From the NCBI RefSeq assembly GCF_014243345.1, contig NZ_JACLZF010000002.1:992001-1056000 (forward strand): DNA of 64,000 nucleotides. Direction: 5' to 3'. Position 1 is the stretch's first letter; each line of letters begins with the position of its first letter. The DNA comes from Robiginitalea sp. SC105 (GTDB lineage Bacteria > Bacteroidota > Bacteroidia > Flavobacteriales > Flavobacteriaceae). This document shows positions 50,100 to 59,695 of the stretch, one piece after another. A program made the translations under genes and the position numbers. The notes beneath the pieces are model-generated. The model saw nothing but the letters and a program-made list of their open reading frames with translations, made no database searches and was not told the DNA's origin.

Positions 50100-52634
50100 T
50101 CATCCTTTAACTGCACTGTCGGTCTTTATTTGGGCTTTCCCGATGGAAAGCATGTTTGCAAATAATTTGAAAGCCCCGGGGACACCAGCAGGTAATTCCC
50201 GGAAGAAACTGAGGCCGGTATAGATATAGTAGCCCTCCCCGTATGGTGCCACCAGCAGACTTCCTTCCCGGGCCGGCTCCCCTGGGTCGTTCATGGATAG
50301 GAGGGGGGTAAAGGCGGAATCCCAGGAGTCCGGGAAATACAGGCCCCTTTCCTGTACCCACCCCTCAAAATCTGCCTGCCCGATCGGGTTCGGGTAGTTG
50401 AGCAATGGGTGGTCTGGCGCCAGGAATTCTACCTCGGCATGTTCGTCGGAAACCCGATCCCTGGAGAGTTGCAGGGGATAAGGCGCCCAGGGGGTGAAAT
50501 CCTGGTTGCCGCGGCCGGATGTATTGTATTGTACGATCAGGGTGCCCCCGGCTTTGGTGTACTTTAACAGCGCATCGTTTTTTATGGGGAGTTCATCCAG
50601 GACGTTGTAGGCGCGGATCCCAACCACCACGGCATCATAGCCGGACAGGCCGCCCTCCGTAAGGTCATCCAGGTCGATCTGGTGCACGGTATATCCGATG
50701 GCCTCCAGGTTCTCGGGCACGGCGTCCCCTGCTCCCATGAGGTAGCCGATGTGCTGCCCCGCCTTTTCGACCTGCAACCGGACCACCCTCAGGCGGGCCT
50801 GCATCAGTACGGTTTGGGTGGGGATGTGGTCGTAGGCAATGGTAATCATTTCCCTGTCATAGGATTTTCCACCGGTGGTTACCACGGGGTGCACATATCC
50901 CTCGCTGGCCCCGGCTGGGGGGATGACGGTGAATTCGAAGAGTCCCTCATCTCCTGCACCGCTCAGTTCATAGGGCTGTGAGGCGGGTTGGGTCACCCAG
51001 CCCTCCGGAACACTTAGCCGCACCGAACCGGAAGCCGAATCCGTATGGGACTTTACGCGGACCTGTACGGTTTGCCCTTTCAAATCGGGGAAGAGGCGGA
51101 CCGTTTCGCTAAAGGATGCCGTCACGGGAGGCACGATATCAAAACTGCGGTAGCGCTCGCCTTTATCAGGCTCTGCATACCGATGGATGACAGGGCGTTC
51201 CAGGCTTAGGGGCGTCCCGGCGATTTCCAGCGCCAAGTCAACCGTAAATGCCGGCGGCGTGCGGGGCATGCCAATAAATTTGGGGTCCGGTATGCTATAA
51301 GCCCCCAGCGTTCCTTCTTCCCGCAACCAGTAGGGGGAGGTTCCGGGATGGTCCTCCGGGATCTGTAATTCCAGGCCTAGAACGACTTTCTGGTTGGCTT
51401 CCAAGGCAAACGCGCTGTCCCTTGAAGACCCCTGGGCCAGTTTGACAGAGCGGACGGTTACCGGTACGCCGGACCGGTTGAGCAATTCCAGGTCAACAAT
51501 CTCCGAACTGCCCGGCACGGCAAACGCATCCCGGGAAGAAGCTTCGAGATACAGGCCTGCAACCCCGGCGATCAGCTCCTTCAGGGCTTCGGCTTTGACC
51601 TCCTTCCAGTACGAATCCTCTGCATTCTGGAGCAATTGATAGGCTTTCAGCAAATCGGGCAGGTGGACGGACGGGTCGGCAAAGTTGAACCGGGCCTCTA
51701 CCCCCTCCAGTATTTCCCCGATGGGTCCGCCGCCCGGCATGCGTTTCCAGCTGGTGTCAATCCCCTCAAAGAGGTTAGTGCCCGTTATTTCGCGCCCGTT
51801 GATCAATTCCAGGAATTCTTCCTCGCTGCCGCGGCTGGAAGGCCTCCCGAATCCCTGGCAAAGGTGCTGGCTGCTGGCCAAAGAGGCGATCTCGTTATTG
51901 GACAGCCCCCGCTCGGGATAATAGACGCCCACATCTAGGGAAGTGAGTTTTTCGTGTTCCATTTCCTGCAGGAAACGTTCCCGGCTGCCGTAGAACCACC
52001 AGGAAGTATTGTGAAATAGGCGGGCGGGTTGCCAGGGGTCCAACCCGTTCAGCTGTTCGGGGTAGGCGTTGGGGTCCCCGGCCAGTTCAAAGGCTTCTGT
52101 ACTCAGGATGGCGGAAGAAGTATGGTGACCGTGGGTACTTCCCGGTGTCCGGTGGTCGAATCGGTTGACGATGACATCCGGCCTGAATTGACGGATGATG
52201 CGCACCACGTCTGAAAGGATGAGGTCCTTGTCCCAGATTTCCAGGGTTTCATCAGGATGTTTGGAAAAGCCGAAATCCACTGCGCGCGTAAAAAATTGGC
52301 GCCCGCCGTCAATCCCCCTGGCGTTGAGCAGTTCCTGGGTCCTGAGCACCCCGAGGAGTTCCCGCAATTCGGGGCCGATGAGGTTCTGGCCGCCGTCGCC
52401 GCGGGTCATGGACAGGTATGCCGTACGCGCGTGGACTTCGTTGGAGAGGTAGGAGATCAGCCGGGTGTTTTCATCGTCCGGGTGTGCGGCAATATAGAGT
52501 GCTGTCCCAAGGAAGTTCAGGTCTTGCAGGTCGTTGTAAAGTCTAACGGAACTCGGGGGCTGGGGGGCCTGGGCCCATGCCAGCAAGGGCAGCAGGCAAA
52601 TCGCCACAAAGGACCGCCTCAGAATGTTAAGCAT
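50100..52634 (-). CDS. Secreted PIG-L (LmbE-like) family deacetylase, long form
   Basis: The 844-residue protein has a signal peptide (FVAICLLPLLAWAQ) and an N-terminal PIG-L deacetylase domain with the zinc motif HPDDE at residues 51-55 and later STHGHHTSSAI. PIG-L enzymes remove acetyl groups from GlcNAc-type sugars. The middle is beta-sandwich-like, with NEW3-type PVTVRSVKLAQ and EGWVTQPAS segments; the last 200 residues have a class I amidotransferase-like Rossmann part (GYDAVVVGIRAYNVLDELPI, GGTLIVQYNTSG). It probably works on extracytoplasmic glycans and heads the operon with the small peptide and symporter, suggesting deacetylation linked to uptake. Confidence 0.9.
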   Translation of the reverse strand: MLNILRRSFVAICLLPLLAWAQAPQPPSSVRLYNDLQDLNFLGTALYIAAHPDDENTRLISYLSNEVHARTAYLSMTRGDGGQNLIGPELRELLGVLRTQELLNARGIDGGRQFFTRAVDFGFSKHPDETLEIWDKDLILSDVVRIIRQFRPDVIVNRFDHRTPGSTHGHHTSSAILSTEAFELAGDPNAYPEQLNGLDPWQPARLFHNTSWWFYGSRERFLQEMEHEKLTSLDVGVYYPERGLSNNEIASLASSQHLCQGFGRPSSRGSEEEFLELINGREITGTNLFEGIDTSWKRMPGGGPIGEILEGVEARFNFADPSVHLPDLLKAYQLLQNAEDSYWKEVKAEALKELIAGVAGLYLEASSRDAFAVPGSSEIVDLELLNRSGVPVTVRSVKLAQGSSRDSAFALEANQKVVLGLELQIPEDHPGTSPYWLREEGTLGAYSIPDPKFIGMPRTPPAFTVDLALEIAGTPLSLERPVIHRYAEPDKGERYRSFDIVPPVTASFSETVRLFPDLKGQTVQVRVKSHTDSASGSVRLSVPEGWVTQPASQPYELSGAGDEGLFEFTVIPPAGASEGYVHPVVTTGGKSYDREMITIAYDHIPTQTVLMQARLRVVRLQVEKAGQHIGYLMGAGDAVPENLEAIGYTVHQIDLDDLTEGGLSGYDAVVVGIRAYNVLDELPIKNDALLKYTKAGGTLIVQYNTSGRGNQDFTPWAPYPLQLSRDRVSDEHAEVEFLAPDHPLLNYPNPIGQADFEGWVQERGLYFPDSWDSAFTPLLSMNDPGEPAREGSLLVAPYGEGYYIYTGLSFFRELPAGVPGAFKLFANMLSIGKAQIKTDSAVKG

Positions 52635-52738
52635 GCTTTGGAAAGTTTGTCAGATCTCAAATATAGGAAGATAAGCTCCGATCTCCCCTAATTTAGAACT
52701 TCTTTAACAACTGCCGTTTACTGCCTTACTTCCGATGG

Positions 52739-53284
52739 TTACAGGGCCTCGCTGCCATCCCCGTCGCCGGGGTCATCGGGCATCAGGGAAACAGCCTTCT
52801 GCAGGAACAGGTTGTTGGGGTAGGTGAGCAGTTCCCCGGTGCCGAGTCGGAGGTGCACGTGGAAGGCCCGGATATCCTCGATGACGACCTCCCGGATTTC
52901 ATCCAGTTCCTTGTCGTGGATCCGGATGCGGTCGCCAATCTTGTAGGGAAATGTGAAAAAGAGGATGACCCCCGCCGTTATGTTGCTCAGGATGGACCAG
53001 CTCGCAAACAGGGCCACCCCAATAACTGCAAAAACGGAGGAGAAGATCAGGCCGAGTTCCCGGAAGTTTACCCCCCAGATAAAGACCATCGCAAAAATAA
53101 ACAGCAGGGAATGGCCAATGATGACGTATTTGATGATCAGCCGCGTACGCGCCCGGTCCATCTCACTGATGCGCCCTACTTTCCGGATGGCCTTGATGGA
53201 GAGGAAACGGCTGATGGACAGGGCCAGCAGACAGATTGCCGTCCATAAAATCTCGGTCCGGTAACTCAGGAGTAGTTCTTCCAT
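52739..53284 (-). CDS. MscS-type mechanosensitive channel-like protein
   Basis: The 181-residue protein has three membrane helices (residues about 7-28, 50-70, 75-105) and the MscS signature: a pore-lining helix with SSVFAVIGVALFASWSILSNITAGVILFF followed by PYKIGDRIRI and a short beta domain. It is shorter than E. coli MscS (286), lacking most of the cytoplasmic vestibule, but the channel core is complete. The last residues (DDPGDGDGSEAL) are acidic. It is the last gene of the DUF2520 operon, four bases after the lipoprotein gene. Confidence 0.88.
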   Translation of the reverse strand: MEELLLSYRTEILWTAICLLALSISRFLSIKAIRKVGRISEMDRARTRLIIKYVIIGHSLLFIFAMVFIWGVNFRELGLIFSSVFAVIGVALFASWSILSNITAGVILFFTFPYKIGDRIRIHDKELDEIREVVIEDIRAFHVHLRLGTGELLTYPNNLFLQKAVSLMPDDPGDGDGSEAL

Positions 53285-53287
53285 ATA

Positions 53288-54229
53288 TCAGAGTCCAAGG
53301 CTGTCCCTAAGGTGCAAATCGCTATTCGAATTCTGTTGCCAGTACGGGGTTTTCAGGGTCTTCTTCAACCGGGCCGTAGTGGTCAGTACCTGCGCGGCAT
53401 CCCCGAATCCACTCGGGTAGGAATCGGTCCACCCCTGGATCGTATACGGAAAACTTCCCTGGAAATGGATTTGCAGGGTCCGGTTGAGCTCCGGGTAGGT
53501 AATGGTATAGGTGCGCACCTCGCCGGGCTCGCTCAGGGTAAGCGTGGCGGAATAGGCACGGAATGGCTGATGCCGCAACCGGAGGAATTCCGTGGAGGGG
53601 ATCAATTCCTGTGTACCCAGTGGAAGGGCTTCCGGCGCAATACGCAACCGGGTCCAGAGTTCATCTTCCAGATAGGTCTTGGGCAGGTTGAGCTGCTGTT
53701 CCCCCTCGCTTTCGAAGTAGCTGTGGGCCGTTATTTCAAAATCCCCCCGGTTGTTTAACTGGGCAAATATATGGCCGCACCACTCCTGGACGGAGGTGCT
53801 GATTTTCAGGGCGTGCCGGTTGTCGGCAACCGGGTAGAAAATACTGGACATGATGGAATAGGGGTAGATACCGGTCAGGAACTTCCGCGTGCGGTTGAGT
53901 TTCAGTACGGAAACCGAGCTGGAATCGGGCCGGTCTGCCTTTACCTGCTTTATTGGGTCGAACGGCTCCGTGACATACACCAGGACGGCATCCCCGTCCC
54001 GGAGTTCCCCGTACCGCGCCTGGCTGAGGCTGTAGGAACTGACTTCTGCCGTACCGGCATACCAGTATGCCTTAAAGTCTTCGCTCAGCGGTCTTGGGTC
54101 GGCAACCGGGGTGGCCGGTTGGGATTCCCGGGGCGGCTCCGCACCGGTTTGATTTTCCTTGCAGCCTGCGACCAGGAGCAGGAAGAGCAGTACGGCGACA
54201 GGACTTTGACGGGATGGGTAAAGAGGCAT
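53288..54229 (-). CDS. Hypothetical lipoprotein (between maf and MscS genes)
   Basis: I do not recognise a domain of known function. The 313-residue protein starts with a lipoprotein signal (PVAVLLFLLLVAGC). It then has a Pro/Glu-rich linker and a body with KAYWYAGTAEVSSYSLSQARYGELRDGDAVLVYVTEPFD, KLNRTRKFLTGIYPYSIMSSIFYPV and EEWCGHIFAQLN-like aromatic stretches. Homologues by this pattern sit beside maf in Flavobacteriia, where they are sometimes labelled 'septum formation inhibitor Maf' by mistake. Function unknown. Confidence 0.8.
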   Translation of the reverse strand: MPLYPSRQSPVAVLLFLLLVAGCKENQTGAEPPRESQPATPVADPRPLSEDFKAYWYAGTAEVSSYSLSQARYGELRDGDAVLVYVTEPFDPIKQVKADRPDSSSVSVLKLNRTRKFLTGIYPYSIMSSIFYPVADNRHALKISTSVQEWCGHIFAQLNNRGDFEITAHSYFESEGEQQLNLPKTYLEDELWTRLRIAPEALPLGTQELIPSTEFLRLRHQPFRAYSATLTLSEPGEVRTYTITYPELNRTLQIHFQGSFPYTIQGWTDSYPSGFGDAAQVLTTTARLKKTLKTPYWQQNSNSDLHLRDSLGL

Positions 54230-54255
54230 GGTGCTGATTTTAATGCAAAAATACG

Positions 54256-54852
54256 CTAAAAACCACGCCTTACCATATCGCGTAACTTCTCAAAGACCAA
54301 ATTCGTGGGCAGGCCAACCACATTGGTGTAGGAACCCCGCAATTCGGCGACGCCCGCCAGGCCGATCCATTCCTGTATCCCATAAGCCCCTGCTTTGTCC
54401 ATCGGGTTTCCACGGTCCAGGTACTCCCGGATCATCGCTGGGTCCAGGCGCGCAAAGCGGACCCCGGTAGCGGCGTGGAAAACATCCTGGAAAGTATGCG
54501 TACTCAGGCAGACGGAGGTATACACCTCATGCCAGCGGCCGGACAGCCTGCCGAGCATTTCCGCTGCCTCCTCCCGGTCGCCTGGTTTTTCCAGGACCTC
54601 GTCGCCCAGGCAAACGATGGTGTCGGCCGTAAGGAGCACGGCTTTTTCCGGGAGCGCTGGTAAAAGAACTTTTGCTTTAAGTCGGGAAAGGTAATCTGTT
54701 ATTTGATAAGTTTTTAGTTTATCAGAATATGTCTCGTCCGCATCCTGGGTCCGGACTTCAAATTCGAGGCCCATGGATGCCAGCAGGGAACGCCGCCTGG
54801 GGGAGGCAGAGCCCAGGATCAGTTGTTGCGGCTGGAAATCGGGTCGCCCCAT
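54256..54852 (-). CDS. maf: Maf-family nucleotide pyrophosphatase
   Basis: With the ATG at 54852 the protein has 198 residues and starts GRPDFQPQQLILGSASPRRRSLL, with the Maf signature SASPRR. It continues with DADET, ADTIVCLGDEVLEKPGDREEA and GAYGIQEWIGLAGVAELRGSYTNVVGLP. Maf enzymes hydrolyse non-canonical nucleoside triphosphates and affect septum formation. The start overlaps the KdsC-like gene's stop by one base (TGATG); an earlier start in the same frame would lie within that gene. Confidence 0.93.
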   Translation of the reverse strand: MGRPDFQPQQLILGSASPRRRSLLASMGLEFEVRTQDADETYSDKLKTYQITDYLSRLKAKVLLPALPEKAVLLTADTIVCLGDEVLEKPGDREEAAEMLGRLSGRWHEVYTSVCLSTHTFQDVFHAATGVRFARLDPAMIREYLDRGNPMDKAGAYGIQEWIGLAGVAELRGSYTNVVGLPTNLVFEKLRDMVRRGF

Positions 54853-55379
54853 CAATCGTGCTTTGCATTGAAGGTGTGCTCCCAGTCGCCCCGCACTTTC
54901 ATCACCTGTTGGATGATGTCCCGGACGCAGCCGTCCCCCCCGTTGAGGTGGGAGATATAGTGGCAAATGGCTTTTATTTCCGGAACCGCATTTTGCGGAC
55001 AGGCTGCCATGCCCGCCATTTCCATTGCGGGCAGGTCGGGGATATCATCGCCCATATACAGGATTTCGGAGGCCGGGATGCCGTAGTCTTCCATGTACTC
55101 CCTGAGCACGGAGGCCTTGTGCCCCACGCCGAGGTAGATGTCGGTTACCCCCAGGGCGCGCAGCCTCGATCGTACCCCTTCGTTGGCACCCCCGCTGATG
55201 ACACAGATGCGGTACCCCCTGGAAAGCGCCGTCTTCACGGCAAAGCCGTCCCGCACGCTCATTTTGCGCAACAGTTCCCCGGAAGTGGTGATCAGCAGGG
55301 AGCTGTCGGTGAATACCCCGTCAACATCAAAAATGAATGTCCGGACATCCTTGAGCATTTCTTTATAATTCAGTTTCAT
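54852..55379 (-). CDS. HAD-superfamily phosphatase, KdsC-like
   Basis: With the ATG at 55379 the protein has 175 residues. It shows the HAD motifs FIFDVDGVFTD (motif I Asp pair), VISGGANEG (motif II region), KASVLREYM (motif III Lys) and YMGDDIPDLPAM (motif IV). The short cap-less shape fits KDO-8-phosphate phosphatase (KdsC), which releases KDO for lipopolysaccharide; other KDO genes are not nearby, so a different phosphosugar is possible. It overlaps the DUF2520 gene end by 17 bases and maf by one base. Confidence 0.88.
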   Translation of the reverse strand: MKLNYKEMLKDVRTFIFDVDGVFTDSSLLITTSGELLRKMSVRDGFAVKTALSRGYRICVISGGANEGVRSRLRALGVTDIYLGVGHKASVLREYMEDYGIPASEILYMGDDIPDLPAMEMAGMAACPQNAVPEIKAICHYISHLNGGDGCVRDIIQQVMKVRGDWEHTFNAKHD

Positions 55380-56142
55380 AGGTCGATTGGATGGATTGAG
55401 TGATAACCTCATAGATCTCGGAACCCGCATGGCCTTTCAGCAGTTTCCGGTGTTTGTCCAGGGTGGCCTGGTCTCCCCGTCGGGCAGGACCTGTCTGCGC
55501 ATCCCGGGCCGGAAGTTCCCCCAGTTTGGAGATCGTTTCAAGGAGCAAAGGCTGCAATACCGCCGGGTCCAGCCCCGCCTCTTTACAGGTTTGTTCTCCG
55601 AGGTACACCATGTGGTTGGTAAAATTATTGACAAATACGGCGGCCAGGTGGAGTTTCAGGCGCGCCTGGGAATCCGCTTCCCGGGACGGCATGCCCAGGC
55701 AGCCGGCGAGGTCTGCCAGCAATTTTAAATCCCTGTCGCTGCCTGCTTCGATCAGAACCGGTATTTCATTAAAATCCAGGGCCCGGCCCCGGGTAAAGGT
55801 CTGCAGCGGATAAAAGACCCCTTGTCGCGCGGAGTTGCCCAGGGTTTCCAATGGCTGGGCCCCGGAGCAGTGGACGATCAGCGCATCGCGGTTTTTGACC
55901 CCGGCTGCCACCTCCCCGATTGCACGATCCGAAACTGCCAGCAGGATGATATCCGCCTCCATTGCCGGCGCGTCCAAACCGACCCTGGGAATTGAGGACG
56001 GGAAACCATCCAGCCTTTCCGGGTGCCGGGCGCATATTTGCTGCAATGCAACTCCCTGGGCCCCGGCCAGGGCCCGGCTCAGGTGGTAGGCGAGGTTCCC
56101 GCTTCCGATAAGTACAACCCGGATCACGGTGCTAAAATACAT
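55363..56142 (-). CDS. Rossmann/DUF2520-domain protein (NADP-dependent oxidoreductase-like)
   Basis: The chosen start is the ATG at 56142 (about 259 residues); a GTG five codons later giving IRVVLIGSGN is also possible, and the frame opens further upstream. It has the Rossmann motif VLIGSGNLAYHLSRAL, then ADIILLAVSDRAIGEVA, SGAQPLETL and the DUF2520 helical region with FTNHMVYLGEQTC and KLGELPARDAQTGPARRGD. The fold is close to ketopantoate/pyrroline carboxylate-type reductases, but the substrate is unknown. It is first in an operon with KdsC-like, maf, lipoprotein and MscS genes. Confidence 0.88.
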   Translation of the reverse strand: MYFSTVIRVVLIGSGNLAYHLSRALAGAQGVALQQICARHPERLDGFPSSIPRVGLDAPAMEADIILLAVSDRAIGEVAAGVKNRDALIVHCSGAQPLETLGNSARQGVFYPLQTFTRGRALDFNEIPVLIEAGSDRDLKLLADLAGCLGMPSREADSQARLKLHLAAVFVNNFTNHMVYLGEQTCKEAGLDPAVLQPLLLETISKLGELPARDAQTGPARRGDQATLDKHRKLLKGHAGSEIYEVITQSIQSTYETEL

Positions 56143-56266
56143 ATATATTCGGGACGTGCCCGACAGGGTTTCAACCGGAAGACATGGATGAACCTTGCGC
56201 CCCTCCGGAATTTTAAAAACCAAATGTTAATGTGCGAAATCATGGGATTTTACAAGCTAAAACCCC

Positions 56267-56274
56267 TATTTTTG
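56267..56274 (+). promoter_or_regulatory. Putative -7 box of ccsBA
   Basis: TATTTTTG matches TAnnTTTG and lies 25 bases before the ATG at 56300; no clear -33 TTG. Confidence 0.5.
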
Positions 56275-56299
56275 CACAGCGCTAGCAACACCGCATTGC

Positions 56300-59200
56300 A
56301 TGTTTAAAACCGTTAACCGGATTTTATTTTCTCCCCGCCTGATGGCCGCTTTGTTTCTGGTGATGGCTATTGCCATGGCATTCGGCACCTTTATAGAGAG
56401 CTGGTACAGCACGGAAACCGCCCGGGTCTGGATCTATAACGCCTGGTGGTTCGAGGCCATCATGGTCTTTTTCGTCATCAATTTTATCGGCAACATCCGG
56501 CGCTACGACCTGCTCCAGCTCAGCAAATGGCCCATCCTGATGCTTCACCTATCCTTTATCCTGATCATCCTGGGTGCTTTTATCACCCGATATATCAGTT
56601 ACGAAGGGATGATGCCCATTCGGGAGGGGGCTACCGAGAACGTTTTCTATTCGGATAAAACCTATCTCAGCGTACTGATCGACGGGGACGTTACCGGCAG
56701 TCCGCAACGCAAATCCCTGGAAGACGACCTGATCGTCACCGAAGAGGCGCTGCAATCCAGCCTGCCCTGGTCTGCGGACTTTAACGGGATACCGGTTGCG
56801 GTGGAATATGTCGGTTTTACGAAAGGTGCCCGGATGGGTGTCGTGCCCGAGCCCGGGGGAAACTTGTTCCTCAAACTGGTGGAGGCCGGGGGCGGGACGC
56901 GCCATGACCACTTCCTGGAAGCCGGGGAGGTGGCCAGTATCCACAATGTGCTTTTTTCCCTGAACCGGGAGGTGCCCGGGGCGGTCAATTTCACGCGTAC
57001 CGACAGTTCCCTGACCATCAATTCCCCATTTGCGGGCAGTTTTATGCGTATGGCGGACCAGCTGAGCGGCACGGTTGCGGCAGACAGTGTGCAGCCGCTG
57101 ATGCTCCGGTCCCTGTACACCCTGGGGAGTATGCAATTCGTGATCCCGGAGCCCCCGGTGGAAGGGGAGTACCGGGTAATGCCCATCCCTGAGGACGAGC
57201 AAACGGACAACGATCCGGATGCACTGACGGTCCGCCTGACTGCCGGGGAAACTTCCCGGGAGGTTACCGTGATGGGGGGGAAGGGGCGCTTTGAGTACAG
57301 CGACCCGGTAACGATCGGCGGCCTGACCTTCAGGGCAGCCTACGGGTCCAAGGTGAGGGAATTGCCCTTCAGCATTACCCTGAACGATTTTATAGCAGAA
57401 AAATACCCGGGAACGGAACAGGGTTACGCATCCTTTATGAGCAAGATCACCGTCCGGGACAGCACAAATGGGGAGCGCCCCTTTGATTACGATATCTACA
57501 TGAACCATGTGCTCGATCATAAAGGCTACCGGTTTTTCCAGGCGAGTTTCAGCCCGGACGAAAAGGGAACCGTCCTGTCCGTAAACCATGATTTCTGGGG
57601 GACCTGGATCACCTATATCGGGTATTTCCTGTTGTACATTGGGCTTATGGGGATCATGTTTTTCGGGAAGACCCGCTTCCGGGAACTGGCCCGTCGCCTG
57701 GACGAACTGAAAAAGAAAAAGGCTGCCCTGGCCGTGCTTGCACTGCTTGCGGCCGGACCAATTTCAGCCCAGGACCAGCCGGAGCCGGGTCATCAACACG
57801 GGGGCATGCCCTCCCCGGAGCAGGTGGATTCCATTATCCGCGCGACAGCCGTCCCGGAGGCACAGGCGTCCCGTTTCGGACACCTGGTAATCCAGGACGA
57901 AGGGGGCAGGATGAAGCCGGTGAACACCTTTGCTTCCGAACTGTTGCGAAAACTCAGCCTTCGCAACAATTACCAGGGCCTTACCCCGGACCAGGTGCTC
58001 CTGTCCATGATGATGCGGCCGAACCTCTGGACGGTTGCAGAATTCATGGCCCTGGACAAGAAAACGGAGAACGACAGCATCCGCCACCTAATCGGCGTCC
58101 CCGAGGACCAGCGCTATGTCCGGCTCATCGATTTTTTTGACGAGGCGGGAAAAAACAAACTGGAGCCGGTGCTGCAGGAGGCGTTTTCCACCACCAACCC
58201 GAATAAATTCCAGCAGGACTTCAAGGATGCCTATTTCCGGCTAAACTTGCTGAACCGGGCGCTGAGTGGGGAGATCCTGAAGATATTCCCCTTGGTTGAC
58301 GACCCCAACAACAAATGGATTTCAGCCCTGGAGTTCCGCAGTGGGCAATTTGCGGTTCAGGATTCCCTCTATGCCAATTTTATCAGGAACTCGGTTCCCT
58401 TTTACCTGAGTTCGCTCGAAAAGGGCTCGCGCACCGGTGATTATTCCGAAGCGGATAAACTCCTGGCAGCTTTTCGCCAGAACCAGGAGAACCACGGGAG
58501 CGAAGTCCTGCCGGCGGAACGGAAGGTGGATACCGAAGTTATTTACAACCGCCTGGACATTTTCAACCGGCTCTACAAGTATTATGCGCTCTGCGGGATC
58601 CTGCTGTTTTTTGTCCTGATATTCGCCATATTCCGGGACCGCAGGATCTGGGATATATCCACCTATTTTTTCAAAGGGGTTATTTACATCCTCTTTACCT
58701 GGCATACCGCCGGCCTGATCCTGCGGTGGTATATCTCGGGACACGCCCCCTGGTCGGATGCCTATGAAAGCATCCTCTATGTTTCCTGGGCCTGCATGGG
58801 TATGGGGCTCCTGCTCGGCCGTAAAAGCAATATGACCATTGCAGCCTCGGCCTTTGTGACCTCTATGCTGCTCTGGATTGCCCACCAAAGCTGGGTAGAC
58901 CCGGCCATCGGCAACCTGGTACCCGTACTGGACAGTTACTGGCTGATGATCCACGTGGCGGTAATCGTGGGTAGTTATGGCCCCCTTACCGTGGGCATGA
59001 TCCTCGGGGTGGTCTGCCTGCTGCTTATCCTGCTGACTACGGAAAAGAACAAACGCCGCATGCGTCTGAATTTGCGGGAACTCACCATAATCAACGAACT
59101 GGCCCTCACCGTGGGCCTGGTCATGCTGACCATCGGGAACTTCCTGGGGGGGCAGTGGGCCAATGAAAGCTGGGGCCGTTACTGGGGCTGGGACCCCAAG

Positions 59201-59500
59201 GAAACCTGGGCGCTTATCTCCATCCTGGTCTATGCCTTTGTGATCCACGCGCGCCTGGTCCCCGGCCTGAAAAGCCGCTGGACGTTTAACTTCCTGAGCA
59301 TCCTGGCTTTCGGCAGTATCATGATGACGTATTTCGGCGTCAACTTTTACCTGGTGGGCCTGCACAGTTACGCCAGCGGGTCGCAGGTGATCACCCCGAC
59401 CTTTGTCTGGTATACCGTTGCGGGCGTCCTCATACTGGGGATTTTGAGCCGCTGGCGGTATCAGGCCATGTATGTGAACAAGACCGATACCAACCATTGA
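56300..59500 (+). CDS. Fused cytochrome c synthase CcsBA (System II)
   Basis: The 1066-residue protein joins CcsB (ResB) and CcsA in one chain, the form that exports haem and attaches it to CxxCH motifs. The N-terminal part has helices LMAALFLVMAIAMAFGTFIES and ILMLHLSFILIILGAF, then a large periplasmic ResB domain, a helix near residue 440, a second extracytoplasmic region (about 495-740) and a CcsA domain with GAWSDAYESILYVSWA-type helices and the WWD haem motif WGRYWGWDPKETWALIS near residue 960. It could serve the haem dehydrogenase at 27881. Apparently a single-gene unit. Confidence 0.95.
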   Translation: MFKTVNRILFSPRLMAALFLVMAIAMAFGTFIESWYSTETARVWIYNAWWFEAIMVFFVINFIGNIRRYDLLQLSKWPILMLHLSFILIILGAFITRYISYEGMMPIREGATENVFYSDKTYLSVLIDGDVTGSPQRKSLEDDLIVTEEALQSSLPWSADFNGIPVAVEYVGFTKGARMGVVPEPGGNLFLKLVEAGGGTRHDHFLEAGEVASIHNVLFSLNREVPGAVNFTRTDSSLTINSPFAGSFMRMADQLSGTVAADSVQPLMLRSLYTLGSMQFVIPEPPVEGEYRVMPIPEDEQTDNDPDALTVRLTAGETSREVTVMGGKGRFEYSDPVTIGGLTFRAAYGSKVRELPFSITLNDFIAEKYPGTEQGYASFMSKITVRDSTNGERPFDYDIYMNHVLDHKGYRFFQASFSPDEKGTVLSVNHDFWGTWITYIGYFLLYIGLMGIMFFGKTRFRELARRLDELKKKKAALAVLALLAAGPISAQDQPEPGHQHGGMPSPEQVDSIIRATAVPEAQASRFGHLVIQDEGGRMKPVNTFASELLRKLSLRNNYQGLTPDQVLLSMMMRPNLWTVAEFMALDKKTENDSIRHLIGVPEDQRYVRLIDFFDEAGKNKLEPVLQEAFSTTNPNKFQQDFKDAYFRLNLLNRALSGEILKIFPLVDDPNNKWISALEFRSGQFAVQDSLYANFIRNSVPFYLSSLEKGSRTGDYSEADKLLAAFRQNQENHGSEVLPAERKVDTEVIYNRLDIFNRLYKYYALCGILLFFVLIFAIFRDRRIWDISTYFFKGVIYILFTWHTAGLILRWYISGHAPWSDAYESILYVSWACMGMGLLLGRKSNMTIAASAFVTSMLLWIAHQSWVDPAIGNLVPVLDSYWLMIHVAVIVGSYGPLTVGMILGVVCLLLILLTTEKNKRRMRLNLRELTIINELALTVGLVMLTIGNFLGGQWANESWGRYWGWDPKETWALISILVYAFVIHARLVPGLKSRWTFNFLSILAFGSIMMTYFGVNFYLVGLHSYASGSQVITPTFVWYTVAGVLILGILSRWRYQAMYVNKTDTNH

Positions 59501-59695
59501 TCCCGATGGGTTCCTGTTTTTTTTCAGGGATTTGAACCTGCCTTTTCATATTTTTCTTTTCTTTGCGGTATCATGAAGCTCTAGGAATTATGTGCCCTTT
59601 CACGGATATCCGGCCTCTGGCCCGGTTGCGATAAGCATCCGGAGCCTGCCTCTGCCGGTTCTCCAGATTTCCTCTAATCACATAATTTCTCATTC

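Noticed and set aside
58322-59497. 391-codon minus-strand frame opposite ccsBA
   Set aside because: Antisense to membrane helices of CcsA, giving the His/Gln/Asp-rich composition typical of such shadows.
59501-59540. Possible terminator after ccsBA
   Set aside because: GGTTC/GAACC arms with CCTG/CAGG can pair, but the T-run is in the loop and the stem is interrupted, so it was not called.
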